Shown: positions 7,378 to 17,360 of the stretch, piece by piece
Layout: every line of letters begins with the position of its first letter
Position numbering within the stretch: position 1 is the first letter of the stretch
DNA from: a virus
Virus record (IMG/VR): IMGVR_UViG_3300025087_000044
Span: 1 to 64,000 of that record
Direction: 5' to 3' (one strand)
Length of the DNA: 64,000 nucleotides
Program-made: the position numbers and the translations under genes
The notes under the pieces: generated by a model
What the model saw: the letters and a program-made list of their open reading frames with translations, nothing else
Databases searched by the model: none
What the model was told of the DNA's origin: nothing

Positions 7378-10300
7378 TTATGTTGTGAATTTAAATGGGT
7401 CTTGCTGATTTATCAATGTATTCTGCAAGTCCAGTATCTTTTGTTGTCTCTGGTCTTCAAGCGAGCCGACTACAGGAGTGGCTTGCGTTCCAAGGCTTGG
7501 CGCACCCGTAGGAAGATTCGCCGTTCCCATAGCTCCCTCAGCCTTTCGCCAGATACTCGTTGCCGCCTCAGCACCCTGCCTAGTAGTGTCTTGAATGCCT
7601 TGTTCCGCCGTTTGAATGCCTCTAAGCCCGGTTGTTTCCAGCTCTCTTAGCGATTTGGCAGCCGCTGAACTTAACGCCTGAGCTTGAGATTGATTAGCTT
7701 CACTTAGTCTTTGTTCTGCTAATTTCCGAGGACTGGAAAACGCCAAGCCTTGCTCTGCGGCCTGTTGTGATAAATCAGTCAAATTCGCTTTATAAGTCCT
7801 TAACAAATCCGACATTTGAGCTTGCTGATCCAATGTTAAAGTCTCCCTTCCATAAGCAAGGTCTTGATTTATCTGGTTTATTTTCGTCTGGTATTGGCCT
7901 ATGCTTGACAATACATCTTGCTCATTTGAAGCTAATGCGTTGGTCACCTCGTCTCTAGCCATCAATAACTGGCTTCTCCACCACGGATCGGCTGTCTTTA
8001 CCGCCTCATCCAACGCTTTAGCCGCCTCCTGTCCTTTAAGCGTATTTGCTAAGGCGATAGCATTGTATTGGTCAATCAATACCTTCTGTTGGTCGGGGTC
8101 ATAACGCTTGATTATAGCCAGCGCGTCAGCAGATATTCCATCATAATTAAGGTCGCCCTCAGTTTCAGGCACGACAGGTGCAGTTGGAGCGGTAGGCATC
8201 GGTGCGCTATTAGTAGCCCAATTCCAGTTTAGTTTGTCAGTTTCCGACCAATCAGCAGCGGGTTTGTTGTATAAATCAACAATGCTTTGACGCTGAGAAT
8301 CATTTAATCCATCCCTAAATGGGATTAGAGTGTCACTTCCAGCAGCAGGAGCTGTTGGTGCAGATGGGGCAGTAGGTGCTACTGGCGCTGTTGGTGCTGG
8401 AGCATTATTAGTTGCCCACTTCCAATTAAGCGTATCTGTTCCTGACCATTGTTCGGGCGGTTTATTATATAAATCTATTATGCTTTGTTTTTGAGCATCA
8501 CTAAGCCCATCTCTAAATGGTATCATTGTATCACCGCCTACGGCTGGCGCAACAGGAGTAGTAGGAACAGTTGGACTTGCGACTGGTGTTGTTGTTGGAA
8601 GCGGAGCAGAGTTTGTAGCCCAATTCCAATTAGAGCGATCTGTGTCTGACCACGAAGAAGATGGCTTATTTGTAAGTGCAATTATAGACTGCTTTTGAGC
8701 GTCCGTTAATCCTGTCCTAAAAGGAATAAAGGTGTCAATGTTTGAATTTGGTGTAGGAGTGGTTTCAGTTGGAGTGGTGGTTGTTGGAGTTGTCACGGGC
8801 TGTGTAGTCGGTGCTGTCGGAGGAGAATTTATTGGTTGCGTTACAGGCTGTGCAGGTTGTGGAGCTAAGGTTTGATTGGGCGCAGTCACTCCTGCCGGCG
8901 GATTATCACCGTAATCTTTAGCGCCAGCACTTACTGCTGCAGAAACTTGCGCCATTGTTCCTAAATAGTTTCCGTCTTGGTCAACGTAATTCCCATTCGA
9001 CTTATATACGTATTTAGCAGGTAATGAGGATGTTGGCGGTTCAATTGTCGGGGTTGTGGGTTGTGGCACGACTGGAGGCGCTACAGGGGCTTCAGGCGTG
9101 GTTGGCGCTTTGTAACTGCCACTAGTTAATCCCCAGCCTTGTGATTGCAAATCAGATGCCTGAGTGCTTCCTGTTTTTACTACTTTCTTTGTGTTGTTTG
9201 GTCCATACAACGTGGCGGCAAGTGTTCCTGGGTCTGTTAATGTTGTAGAGTTAGGAACGGCTACTCTTTCTCCTGATTCAGTAAACGCCCACTTTGTGCC
9301 TGTCGGCGGTTGTACACCCGAATACATAATTCCCGGATTCCATGGTGGATTTTGAGTATAAATAGCGGTAGATTTTATATCAGGTGCTGTAGATTTTGAT
9401 TCAGGTGTTGCTGCAGGAGTGGTAGCAACCGGCGGCACTGTTGTAACTGGGGCGGTTGGTTGTGTTATCTCCTCTTGACTTGGCGCGTCAATTATCGTGC
9501 CCTCGCCTTTGGCGACCAGCGCGTCAGCTGCACTCTTAGTCATTTGCAACTTGTTTACTCCTTTTTGCACCCAAACCAAAGGGTCTTCTGCTGGAGCGGA
9601 AGGTTGCTGGACTGTAGGATTAGGCGTAACCGTTACCGGCCCGGCATTAAAATTAGGATTAGCTTGATTAATCATCGTGTTAGCTTCATCAACCGTTGTA
9701 GCCTTGCCGTCTGCGATTAACTGCAAATCATTTCGTTGAAACTCGGGAGCCGGAGCTTTTACCGTATCCATCTGTTTTTGCTCATCGGCTGTTAAGCTGT
9801 CTTTCCCTGGCGATACTTGAGGAAAGCCCAATGTCTTAAAACTCTTCAGCATATCCAAAGACGTAGCAACAGTTTTCTGGCCTGCGTTATTGATGAACGT
9901 ACCGTAGTCCTTTAACCCAGCGTCCTGGATTTTTCTCCAATCATCATAAGCTGTAGTTTTCCATTTACTTAAATCGGTAGTGGTAAATCCAGCATCTTTT
10001 GCCACTTTAGAAAAAGCACCACTTAAAGTATCCCAGCGTGAAATTCCGACTAGATACCCCTGCTCAGCTCCTGCTGCATACCTAGATAGATTCCTGAAGT
10101 CCCCCCTGTTTGTAGTGTCATAGATAGTAGCCCCTGAAGGATTAATTAATTGATAATGATTCCAACCTGTTCCATTATTAACAACTTCCACTACTTGCAT
10201 TTTGTAGCCATTACCCACGTCAACACTTTGTCCGCTCGTTAATCCTTTCCAATTAGAATTGATGGCGTTGTTTATTGCAGAAGCCATTGAATCGCCTATC

Positions 10301-10428
10301 TTACTGTTAAACTCATCTTGTTGCTTGGAATACCAATCGGAAACCACCGAATATGGGCTTTGGCCTGTCCCTGAATAAGTAGCTGGGTCTTTCAGTATCT
10401 CTAATAGTTTTTGTTCGCCAGTTGTCAT
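7378..10428 (-). CDS. Large Pro/Thr-rich virion protein with three internal repeats
   Basis: 1016 residues. After an N-terminal globular part, Pro/Thr/Ala-rich linkers connect three copies of a roughly 47-residue module (IPFRxGLxDxQxQSI, then W, then NWxWATNxAP). The last 200 residues are a predicted coiled coil. It lies between two wall-associated virion genes and is probably an ejected or tail-associated structural protein. No catalytic motif seen. Confidence 0.7.
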   Translation of the reverse strand: MTTGEQKLLEILKDPATYSGTGQSPYSVVSDWYSKQQDEFNSKIGDSMASAINNAINSNWKGLTSGQSVDVGNGYKMQVVEVVNNGTGWNHYQLINPSGATIYDTTNRGDFRNLSRYAAGAEQGYLVGISRWDTLSGAFSKVAKDAGFTTTDLSKWKTTAYDDWRKIQDAGLKDYGTFINNAGQKTVATSLDMLKSFKTLGFPQVSPGKDSLTADEQKQMDTVKAPAPEFQRNDLQLIADGKATTVDEANTMINQANPNFNAGPVTVTPNPTVQQPSAPAEDPLVWVQKGVNKLQMTKSAADALVAKGEGTIIDAPSQEEITQPTAPVTTVPPVATTPAATPESKSTAPDIKSTAIYTQNPPWNPGIMYSGVQPPTGTKWAFTESGERVAVPNSTTLTDPGTLAATLYGPNNTKKVVKTGSTQASDLQSQGWGLTSGSYKAPTTPEAPVAPPVVPQPTTPTIEPPTSSLPAKYVYKSNGNYVDQDGNYLGTMAQVSAAVSAGAKDYGDNPPAGVTAPNQTLAPQPAQPVTQPINSPPTAPTTQPVTTPTTTTPTETTPTPNSNIDTFIPFRTGLTDAQKQSIIALTNKPSSSWSDTDRSNWNWATNSAPLPTTTPVASPTVPTTPVAPAVGGDTMIPFRDGLSDAQKQSIIDLYNKPPEQWSGTDTLNWKWATNNAPAPTAPVAPTAPSAPTAPAAGSDTLIPFRDGLNDSQRQSIVDLYNKPAADWSETDKLNWNWATNSAPMPTAPTAPVVPETEGDLNYDGISADALAIIKRYDPDQQKVLIDQYNAIALANTLKGQEAAKALDEAVKTADPWWRSQLLMARDEVTNALASNEQDVLSSIGQYQTKINQINQDLAYGRETLTLDQQAQMSDLLRTYKANLTDLSQQAAEQGLAFSSPRKLAEQRLSEANQSQAQALSSAAAKSLRELETTGLRGIQTAEQGIQDTTRQGAEAATSIWRKAEGAMGTANLPTGAPSLGTQATPVVGSLEDQRQQKILDLQNTLINQQDPFKFTT
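8200..8745 (-). repeat. Three tandem protein-coding modules inside 7378-10428
   Basis: Three in-frame copies, each about 140 nt, separated by Pro/Ala/Thr linkers of varying length. All encode PFRxGLxDxQ and the W-rich ending NWxWATN. Copies have diverged but are clearly homologous, indicating duplication and use as a binding or spacer module. Confidence 0.8.
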
Positions 10429-10429
10429 A

Positions 10430-10747
10430 TTATAATAAATTATTTCGCCAATCGATTAAGTTTCCTGTAAGCCAATCAATGTATTCTTCATTTACGCTGC
10501 GAGTTTTCCAGTGCAATAATTCATGAACCAATACGTGCTCAAAATAAGGAGAGTCCTTTTTAATTTCTATTCTATCAGTATCAAAGTAAATACAACCTTC
10601 AGCCTTTTTGTTGTTGCATGGAATATTCTCCAAGTATATTGTTTGATTGCCATTAAAGAAGGGTTGCCATTTCTTCAATATCAAAGATTGTTCTATGGTT
10701 CCTCCATTCAAGATAAACAGTAATAACAAAGGGATAAAAAGTTTCAT
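10430..10747 (-). CDS. Secreted HExxH metalloprotease-like protein
   Basis: 105 residues. The N-terminus looks like a signal peptide or membrane anchor (MKLFIPLLLLFILNGG). HELLH at residues 75-79 is a zinc-peptidase motif, followed by a downstream acidic stretch (NEEYIDW) that could supply the third ligand. The two internal Cys suit an exported protein. It is one base from the fibre gene upstream in transcription. Substrate unknown. Confidence 0.65.
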   Translation of the reverse strand: MKLFIPLLLLFILNGGTIEQSLILKKWQPFFNGNQTIYLENIPCNNKKAEGCIYFDTDRIEIKKDSPYFEHVLVHELLHWKTRSVNEEYIDWLTGNLIDWRNNLL

Positions 10748-10748
10748 A

Positions 10749-12950
10749 TTAACCAGTTATCGCACTAAATACCGGAACATAGTAAGCAGTATTTTCAATA
10801 TAAATCTTAATGAATCCGGCACTATCTCTGTTTGTCGTCCCCTTAAACAAAATAGTTCCGACTCCTACGTCATTAGCCGTAATGTCATAGATTCCTGTTA
10901 CAGTAAGAACGTCTCCAGAAAGACTTGGCATCCCAGGATCTCCAATTACCACAACTCCATTTCCGAACAACGCTTTTCCATCGGCTCTAACATACCAACT
11001 ACTAGTGGTTCCCAGAATATCATAAACGGACGAAGATTGCGTTGCTATATTTATCGAAGCTCCTGTTCCGTAATTTGTAATGTTTAATGTAGGAGCGGCA
11101 TTACTGTAACTATTCTGTTGTAGTGTTAAAACAGAACTATAATTTGGATCTACTTTTCCAGTCGTGAATGTCCAATAATCCCCCATTACACCACCCGTAG
11201 TCCCTCCTGTAAAATAAACAGTAACTCTATAATTTAGTGTTATTGAACCGCTACTAACAGGAACACCCGTAGCATTCCATGTGCTGCCCCCATTATCAGA
11301 CCATTTAAAAGTATTAGGAGTTCCAGTTCCATCTATTTCTATCTTATAAGTGCGACTAGTCGTTGAACCATAATCAAATGTATTTATTTGCAATGACAAT
11401 GAACCAGTCTTAACTGGCGTAATGGCAGGAGAGAAATTAGTATTGTACAATAAAGTTAAAACGTTTCCAGTTGATTGATAACTACCCCCATTGCCAACCG
11501 AAATAGAATGATCAATTATCGAACAAGATGATATTGCTGAAGTATTCGCAACTGGATTTTGTATGTATAAAACATTGTTAGAGCAAACGTCATATGCGGA
11601 GTATGAAGTTAAATACGTACCAGACAGTGACGCTGGTATAATAGTACCAAATATACAATTTCTTGAAGACACTGTTTGATTGACACTTGCTATGGGATTT
11701 GTCACTCCAGTCCAATAAACATCCATACCGCTACTATCCAAGACTATCCGTGAGCCGCTCGTTGCTGTTCTGATTGAACCTGTTCCAATAGTATATAATC
11801 CAGAACTATCAACTATAACGCCATTCGTTGAACTGCCAAAATATCCCTGTGAGGACGCAACCACTCCGCTCAAATACACATTATTCGTCCAAAGCCCATA
11901 ACCTGAAAGAGCCGCCCCGTCATAAGGATTGGTTAATCCAGCCAAATTGCCAAGCCTCACCTTTTCCGTCGTTGTTGACCACGGACTGCCAGCATGAGTG
12001 AATATGCTTAAAAATGGATTGTTCGTATCGGAAGCCGTCAAATATAACAGACCCTGTCCTGATTGACCGTAGTTTGTAACACAAGCCCCTTTTTTCCACG
12101 CAGGATTAGCATTAGCTCCGTAAGCCGAAGCCTGATCACGAGTAACGATATAAGTAGGGGCTGAAGCGATATTTGTTACTAAAAACCATTCGTCGTCCGT
12201 ACCATCTTTTATTCTTAGTCTGTCATTGACTGCAAAAGTAACCGTACCCTTAATTGTTAGTGTAGAATTATCTGCCGCCGTCATATCTACAGACAAAACA
12301 TCACTTGATGGTGCAATTACGAAACTACCTGACATAGCTGAAACTACATCTTTCTGAAATACAGAAGTGCGAATCATTCCTCGTGCCGAGATATTTCCAA
12401 CTTCCAATAAATCAGGCTCCAAAGTAAATCCTGCTCCCGCTACACCTGAAACATAATTAGAACTTCTTATTCTTAAATTCGCACCGTCTATCGTAATGTA
12501 ATTTCCACTTGTAGAACCTACTCTTATCAATGAATTGGCAGAATCAATAAGCACACTTGAAGTTGCCTCAACAGAACCTGAGCTTAAGGTATTAGTATTG
12601 ATATACCAATTCGCTATCCTGCCTGAAGTGGCCGTAATGGAGCCCACAATCGTCAAAATACCGGCAGTCGTTACACCCCAGTCTATAGAGTAAGTTGAGT
12701 TTCCTATCAGCCATTTGTACTTGCCATCGCGGTCGTAGCCCTCAATCTTGCCCTCAGTCGTATCCTGAAAGTTCTTTTTGGCAACGCAAGTCAAAGTTGC
12801 GTTCTCACCCGGTATAATTGAGCCGGGAACAATCGGATTGGTTATCGGATTACCCAAGGACTGCGTAGGAGCAACAGAAAGAAGAGGCGGTTTAGTCAAC
12901 CACCGATTCATTCCTATTTGAGCGTCCCAAATGCTATATGGTTCAGGCAT
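10749..12950 (-). CDS. Tail fibre / tailspike-like protein
   Basis: 733 residues, rich in Ser, Thr, Gly and Asn with beta-strand periodicity. Segments such as TATSGRIANWYI occur in many phage central fibre proteins. It follows the nozzle gene and overlaps it by 8 nt. Likely a receptor-binding fibre; no enzymatic motif identified. Confidence 0.75.
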   Translation of the reverse strand: MPEPYSIWDAQIGMNRWLTKPPLLSVAPTQSLGNPITNPIVPGSIIPGENATLTCVAKKNFQDTTEGKIEGYDRDGKYKWLIGNSTYSIDWGVTTAGILTIVGSITATSGRIANWYINTNTLSSGSVEATSSVLIDSANSLIRVGSTSGNYITIDGANLRIRSSNYVSGVAGAGFTLEPDLLEVGNISARGMIRTSVFQKDVVSAMSGSFVIAPSSDVLSVDMTAADNSTLTIKGTVTFAVNDRLRIKDGTDDEWFLVTNIASAPTYIVTRDQASAYGANANPAWKKGACVTNYGQSGQGLLYLTASDTNNPFLSIFTHAGSPWSTTTEKVRLGNLAGLTNPYDGAALSGYGLWTNNVYLSGVVASSQGYFGSSTNGVIVDSSGLYTIGTGSIRTATSGSRIVLDSSGMDVYWTGVTNPIASVNQTVSSRNCIFGTIIPASLSGTYLTSYSAYDVCSNNVLYIQNPVANTSAISSCSIIDHSISVGNGGSYQSTGNVLTLLYNTNFSPAITPVKTGSLSLQINTFDYGSTTSRTYKIEIDGTGTPNTFKWSDNGGSTWNATGVPVSSGSITLNYRVTVYFTGGTTGGVMGDYWTFTTGKVDPNYSSVLTLQQNSYSNAAPTLNITNYGTGASINIATQSSSVYDILGTTSSWYVRADGKALFGNGVVVIGDPGMPSLSGDVLTVTGIYDITANDVGVGTILFKGTTNRDSAGFIKIYIENTAYYVPVFSAITG

Positions 12951-14394
12951 AATCCAGTGGTGAAGTGTTAGGCAGTTCCAAGCCTTTAAAAATATATCGA
13001 GCCGTGGAACTTGTTCCCGTAATAATGAAATTAAAGTAATGGCCTTTTAAATTATTCGCTAACTTCAAATTGGCGAAGTCTTTATTTGCCGTTCCCATGT
13101 TATATATCTTGAGTCCGTCAATTTGCACGGACAAATTTACGGCAACCGTATTGAAACCGTACATCATTATTCGCTCATTGATTTCCTTGATTATACCCAA
13201 CGACCCTAAGTCTTGATCCTGCGATTCGATTTCAAATGCTATATTCGTTCCGCAATCAGTCAAAGCGGAACTCTCAATTTGAATAATATTGCCGTTCGTA
13301 TCACCTCCTACAGCCTTGACCTCGCCCGAATCTATGTATTGAGTAAAACGCCTGAACTGATTGGCGTAACTGAAGACGGTAAACTCCTTAGTGGCAATCG
13401 TATATCTTAAAACCACATTGCTGAATACCCGACCATCAACTGTGCAATCGCCTACCGAACAATAGTAATGCTCGTTATCACAATAACCGGAAACACTTGA
13501 GTAGAAAGTTGGGTCAATGGCATCAATGAACTTTTGAACCGCTCTTGAGATAAGTTGAGGCATTTCACCAGTTGTCATCCAAATCCCTTTATCATTAAAG
13601 AAGAACAACATTCCCGCGCCTGTGGCAATGCTGTCATGAGAGGAGCAACCTACAGGAGTTACAACATCAGCCTCGATGGAACTATTATTCCAGCGATACA
13701 TCGCTCCATTCTTAAACACTATTAATAAGTTGGCCACAACGCCCATTCCTGTAATATTAGAGTTGTCTGCAGGATTGACCACTATCTCACGGTTATCAAC
13801 TGTCCATGAGATTTGCGTTCCGCCTGAGTCTGGAACTGATGAGATGTAAAGACTGTCAGGACTGCCTGAAACGCCGGCAACTACAATTTGAGCTTTGTAC
13901 ACACAGCCAAACTTACCCTTTGGGAAATTAGTCACATCTAAAGCTCCGCCTGAGGTTGTCCACGAGCCTGTCCCATTCCAAGACTTAACGGCGTCCGTTC
14001 CGTTTAGTCTAGCCACGGAATCTAAAAAAGTAACAAACCTGGTCTTAAGACTGGCCGTATCGCCTGTCAAAGTACTAACCCAAGTTGTGCCGTTGAAGTA
14101 ATATGTCACAGCCGTAGCGTCACCGACAGCATTAAGCGTTGCCAAGAGATGGGAGTTAGCACCGGCTTCGGAGTCCACAAACTGATACAATCCATTGATG
14201 GTCTTGCCTGACGTGATTTGACTGCCAATGGCCGTACAGCCTTTGCGCACAACTGAAAACCCGAACTCCTCATCGAATACCATATTGACGGCATGCTTGA
14301 CGGAATTCAATGGTGCAATCTTGTGCGACACCTTTTGTATCACACCTGTCGATTGGTCTTGGAATACAAATTGTGGACTTAATCTTTGTCCCAT
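12943..14394 (-). CDS. Tail tube/nozzle beta-propeller protein (T7 gp12 / P22 gp10-like role)
   Basis: 483 residues. The N-terminus (MGQRLSPQFVFQDQSTG) and repeated beta blades (ARLNGTDAVKSWNG, YRWNNSS, LFFFNDKGIW) resemble podovirus tail nozzle or stabilisation proteins. It directly follows the adaptor-like gene, the conserved order in T7-like and P22-like phages. This supports a short-tailed virion. Confidence 0.75.
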   Translation of the reverse strand: MGQRLSPQFVFQDQSTGVIQKVSHKIAPLNSVKHAVNMVFDEEFGFSVVRKGCTAIGSQITSGKTINGLYQFVDSEAGANSHLLATLNAVGDATAVTYYFNGTTWVSTLTGDTASLKTRFVTFLDSVARLNGTDAVKSWNGTGSWTTSGGALDVTNFPKGKFGCVYKAQIVVAGVSGSPDSLYISSVPDSGGTQISWTVDNREIVVNPADNSNITGMGVVANLLIVFKNGAMYRWNNSSIEADVVTPVGCSSHDSIATGAGMLFFFNDKGIWMTTGEMPQLISRAVQKFIDAIDPTFYSSVSGYCDNEHYYCSVGDCTVDGRVFSNVVLRYTIATKEFTVFSYANQFRRFTQYIDSGEVKAVGGDTNGNIIQIESSALTDCGTNIAFEIESQDQDLGSLGIIKEINERIMMYGFNTVAVNLSVQIDGLKIYNMGTANKDFANLKLANNLKGHYFNFIITGTSSTARYIFKGLELPNTSPLDYA

Positions 14395-14397
14395 ATG

Positions 14398-15810
14398 TTA
14401 GTACGTAATTTTGTTTATTTTTGGTTGCCATTTGTACTTCTGGCCTGTCAATTCTTTCTTAATCATGTCAATAAGAATCGTATTGAACATCTTGTAGTCT
14501 CCGTCTTCAAAATCCAGTGACCCGGCTGAGTTATTGGTTGAGCGTATCTTCCAAATGAGCCAGTGCTTAACGGCATCATAACGAGGAAACTCAATCACGT
14601 CCGAATCAGTTGTCACAGCAGTCCTTTGTGAATAGTAATCCATTGATAAATTAAAATTGTCGTGAGCGGAATCAGGAAGCGGCCAAATCAATAAATTTGC
14701 CTCATAAACGGTAAAGTAAGTCGGGATTCCCTCTGATTCATTCTGCCAAACATTGGTATCTACAGCAATGGTAACCGTTATCGAGCCATCACCGGTTGCA
14801 GGCACGCCTGTCAATACACCTGCCGTCTGACTTCTGGTAACTCCCGTATAGGAAATTGTGTATTGCGTACCTGAAATGTAAACTTTAACTGTGCCTGAGT
14901 CGGCAAAATCATAAGAGTTATCAATCTCAAGTGTAGTATCGCCAGCTGTGGCTTGTGTTCTAACCTGTGTCTTAGCAACTTTATTCTGCTGATTAATCCA
15001 CTCTTTCTTATCTTGATAGATAAGCGTATTCAAATTGCCCAGTCTGACATCCAAAATAGACTTATTGGTGTTCTTGTCTTCAATATCTGTTGGCATTGAG
15101 AACTCATAAGAACCGCGTTGCGAGTAACCTAACGAGTAATTGAATGATTGGAGCGGCGACCAGTGCTTTAGTTTTCCTGAAATAAACCGCAAGCAGGCAT
15201 TTATCTCATCCTTAAGGAACTCTGTAGTGACTTGTTCATCAATCACAGCTTTAGACTGTTTCAAGGCGGTTCTTATAAGACTTGCGACCGTATCATAGCC
15301 GTAACCTGTGGAAGCAGTAATTCCATCAGAATACGCATCTCCATCTAAAGAATTAAAGCTGTCATACGGCAAAACGAAGTAATAAGCGTATTCTGTCCCC
15401 GTATTGACCCAAGTCGTAAGTTCAGCGTCGACTTGCATGGCTATTGTGGCCAGTAAAACTGCCCCTACGGACGTGTTGGTGGTGTTTCCGTACACTTTCC
15501 ACTGATTGAACAAAACCTTCCGTACAACGCAGTTGAGAGGGTGTGGAAAGGTGAGTGCTGAACATGCTATTGTTGTGCCATAAGTAACCACGCTGGTTAT
15601 CTGCTTGATTTCGGTTTTAGCAGAGCCTACTTGGCCAAATAAAACAAGGTTTGTGTCGGCAAATCCATTATTATCAGCAACACTTATCGAAGTATCACTG
15701 GCGGCTGATTCGGTGGTCAAATACGACTGTAGCTTCTCCAGTTGTTCCAAGTGAGCGATTTGAATTGTTCTGTTAATAGCCCTAACTATCCGAGGTTTTT
15801 CGTAAGCCAT
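14398..15810 (-). CDS. Head-tail adaptor-like protein (T7 gp11-like position)
   Basis: 470 residues. N- and C-terminal parts are helical with a beta-rich insertion in the middle (about 270-350). The motif LSMDYYSQRT followed by FPRYDAVKHWLIWK is like podovirus adaptor proteins that bind the portal ring. Its place just before the nozzle gene supports this. Family assignment is by pattern and context. Confidence 0.65.
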   Translation of the reverse strand: MAYEKPRIVRAINRTIQIAHLEQLEKLQSYLTTESAASDTSISVADNNGFADTNLVLFGQVGSAKTEIKQITSVVTYGTTIACSALTFPHPLNCVVRKVLFNQWKVYGNTTNTSVGAVLLATIAMQVDAELTTWVNTGTEYAYYFVLPYDSFNSLDGDAYSDGITASTGYGYDTVASLIRTALKQSKAVIDEQVTTEFLKDEINACLRFISGKLKHWSPLQSFNYSLGYSQRGSYEFSMPTDIEDKNTNKSILDVRLGNLNTLIYQDKKEWINQQNKVAKTQVRTQATAGDTTLEIDNSYDFADSGTVKVYISGTQYTISYTGVTRSQTAGVLTGVPATGDGSITVTIAVDTNVWQNESEGIPTYFTVYEANLLIWPLPDSAHDNFNLSMDYYSQRTAVTTDSDVIEFPRYDAVKHWLIWKIRSTNNSAGSLDFEDGDYKMFNTILIDMIKKELTGQKYKWQPKINKITY

Positions 15811-15877
15811 AGTTTTTTATAATTATCTTCATAACGCCCCCAGCAACCGCATGGAAGCGATAGAAAACAATTATTTC

Positions 15878-16117
15878 TTAATTATTATCTTTGCGTATTC
15901 TCTTGCGCCAATGGCGACTAAGCCAGTCAAGAAAAGTATCATTCCATACAACTCCTTGCCCGGTGTGAGTATCAAAAGCTGTCCAAGCCCCATTGTAGTA
16001 ATAGCCGCCCCGAGTAAGCCCCCTTTTAATATTAACTCCTTGTCCATATAGTTTATTGGTTATGTCTTTAAAAACATATTTCAAGTCGCTCCAGAATAGC
16101 CGCAACTTAGGTAACAT
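15878..16117 (-). CDS. Small hypothetical protein
   Basis: 79 residues, aromatic and basic (YYYNGAWTAFDTHTGQG; C-terminal RKRIRKDN). No membrane helix and no domain recognised. It sits one base after the endolysin stop, between lysis and tail genes. Confidence 0.6.
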   Translation of the reverse strand: MLPKLRLFWSDLKYVFKDITNKLYGQGVNIKRGLTRGGYYYNGAWTAFDTHTGQGVVWNDTFLDWLSRHWRKRIRKDNN

Positions 16118-16118
16118 A

Positions 16119-16787
16119 TTATTTATTCGGATTGGTGACTGACGTTACGCCATCGTACTTAAGATTATTCAAAGTTAAGAGGTCAACACTTCTTACTTTG
16201 GCTTTGTCTATCGTGTATCCGAATATTATTTGAAATGTGCGCTCGGAATCTATCCAATACCGCTTCTGATTGCGTATAAGGTACACAGCCGGGTCCCATG
16301 GATTCTTTATCAATTCGCCATCAGCCAAGGGTTCCGCCAGCCACGCGGCCGGGTCAATCGCGCCATCGTACCCGTTATTCGTGTTCTGCTTAACGCCATT
16401 CTTGTCTATCAAATACAGCCCAAAATGCAGATGCGGACCCGTGGTGTACCGACCCGTATTGCCCGAGAGAGCAATCACACCACCGGCCTTGACCGACTTG
16501 CCATCTGCCAATTTGTGCTGGCTTAAATGATAATACATCGTCTGGATTCCCAATTCCTTATTGATGACATAACAGTAAATCCCACCATCGCCGCCTACCC
16601 TGTTACTGATAACACCATCATGACAAGCGTGAATATCCGTTCCCACCTTACACGAGAAATCAATCCCATTGTGACCGGCAAGCCCAAGCTCAACGTAGAA
16701 CTTCGCCGTTACCGGAGAATTGGGCGGCCCGAACCACTGCGAGATAGGGAACTTCTGTGGATCGAGAGGCAAGGTTAGTTTTATCAT
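16119..16787 (-). CDS. M23 endolysin with C-terminal surface-binding repeat
   Basis: 222 residues. The M23 core has HNGID (His39, Asp43), MYYHLS (His87) and TGPHLHFG (His119, His121), all ligands for an active zinc peptidase. After residue 155 a separate domain reads LIKNPWDPAVYLI, NQKRYWI and FGY. This resembles a wall or surface repeat that I associate mainly with Patescibacteria and some Gram-positives. No signal peptide, so export would need a holin; membrane proteins lie just upstream at 17.7-18.4 kb. Confidence 0.85.
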   Translation of the reverse strand: MIKLTLPLDPQKFPISQWFGPPNSPVTAKFYVELGLAGHNGIDFSCKVGTDIHACHDGVISNRVGGDGGIYCYVINKELGIQTMYYHLSQHKLADGKSVKAGGVIALSGNTGRYTTGPHLHFGLYLIDKNGVKQNTNNGYDGAIDPAAWLAEPLADGELIKNPWDPAVYLIRNQKRYWIDSERTFQIIFGYTIDKAKVRSVDLLTLNNLKYDGVTSVTNPNK

Positions 16788-16791
16788 ATAT

Positions 16792-17019
16792 TTATTTTTC
16801 TTCTTTTGCCCCCGCCTTTATGGGCGTTTCGCTCTCTTCTTTCGGCTCCCAATAATCGTCGCTGTCATCTTCCTTTTCGTATTCATGCGTTAACTCCAGC
16901 ACCACGTCATCGGCGTACATCCCCACCCGAATGATTATGTCTTCAATGTTCTCAAACCTGCCCACCACTTGAACGTGGCCATCACCGTCTTTATTTGTCG
17001 CGTATAAAACGTAAGCCAT
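16792..17019 (-). CDS. Small acidic hypothetical protein
   Basis: 75 residues with a folded N-terminal part (AYVLYATNKDGDGHVQVVG) and a highly acidic C-terminal tail. No domain recognised. It is the first coding gene after the tRNA/structured-RNA block on this strand. Confidence 0.6.
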   Translation of the reverse strand: MAYVLYATNKDGDGHVQVVGRFENIEDIIIRVGMYADDVVLELTHEYEKEDDSDDYWEPKEESETPIKAGAKEEK

Positions 17020-17040
17020 AGTTTAGGGTTTAGTATTTAC

Positions 17041-17280
17041 TATAAACAGTATATGGTATATTTTTCTGAATTATATCCAGCAAGTGCAGGCCTGCCCAAC
17101 CATCGAGGCATACCCCTCTAGGCCACTCTGCGCCCCTTGCTGACGGCCAGTAGGGCTGTCGCCCCTAAATACGGATAAGAGCCGCATTCCCGTAAGTTCG
17201 CTAGTTAAGTGGGCGTTCCTAGCCAGTATCCTGCCCTCTCGTTAATCGAAAGAGCAAGCAACTAACTCCCACATGAGATT
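17041..17280 (-). ncRNA. GC-rich structured non-coding region downstream of tRNA-like genes
   Basis: No convincing gene in 240 nt, but many potential helices: TACGG/CCGTA (17170-17194), GCTAG/CTAGC (17200-17223), GCAGGCCTGC (17096-17105), CAGCAAG/CTTGCTG (17088-17142) and a CTCT/AGAG hairpin near 17240. G+C exceeds that of the neighbours. It follows the tRNA-like genes on the minus strand, as the ribozyme-bearing RNA follows tRNA-Gly at 63 kb. The minus strand is inferred from context. I cannot match it to tmRNA, RNase P RNA or another known family. Confidence 0.45.
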
Positions 17281-17287
17281 TCACAAG

Positions 17288-17355
17288 GCGATAACAGGGA
17301 CTCGAACCCTGATAGTCATCATTTACTGACATTCTAACCATTGAATCATTATCGC
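17288..17355 (-). tRNA. tRNA-like gene with abnormal anticodon arm
   Basis: Canonical acceptor (GCGATAA/TTATCGC), D stem (ATTC/GAAT) and T arm (CAGGG, TTCGAGT, CCCTG). The anticodon arm is a 4-bp GTCA/TGAC stem with an 8-nt loop GTAAATGA and only three variable bases, making the gene about 4 nt shorter than normal. The anticodon cannot be assigned. No CCA encoded. Either a degenerate tRNA or one with an unusual loop. Confidence 0.6.
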
Positions 17356-17360
17356 CACAT

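Noticed and set aside
17041-17280. tmRNA or RNase P RNA
   Set aside because: No tRNA-like ends with a tag reading frame and no RNase P core motifs could be recognised.
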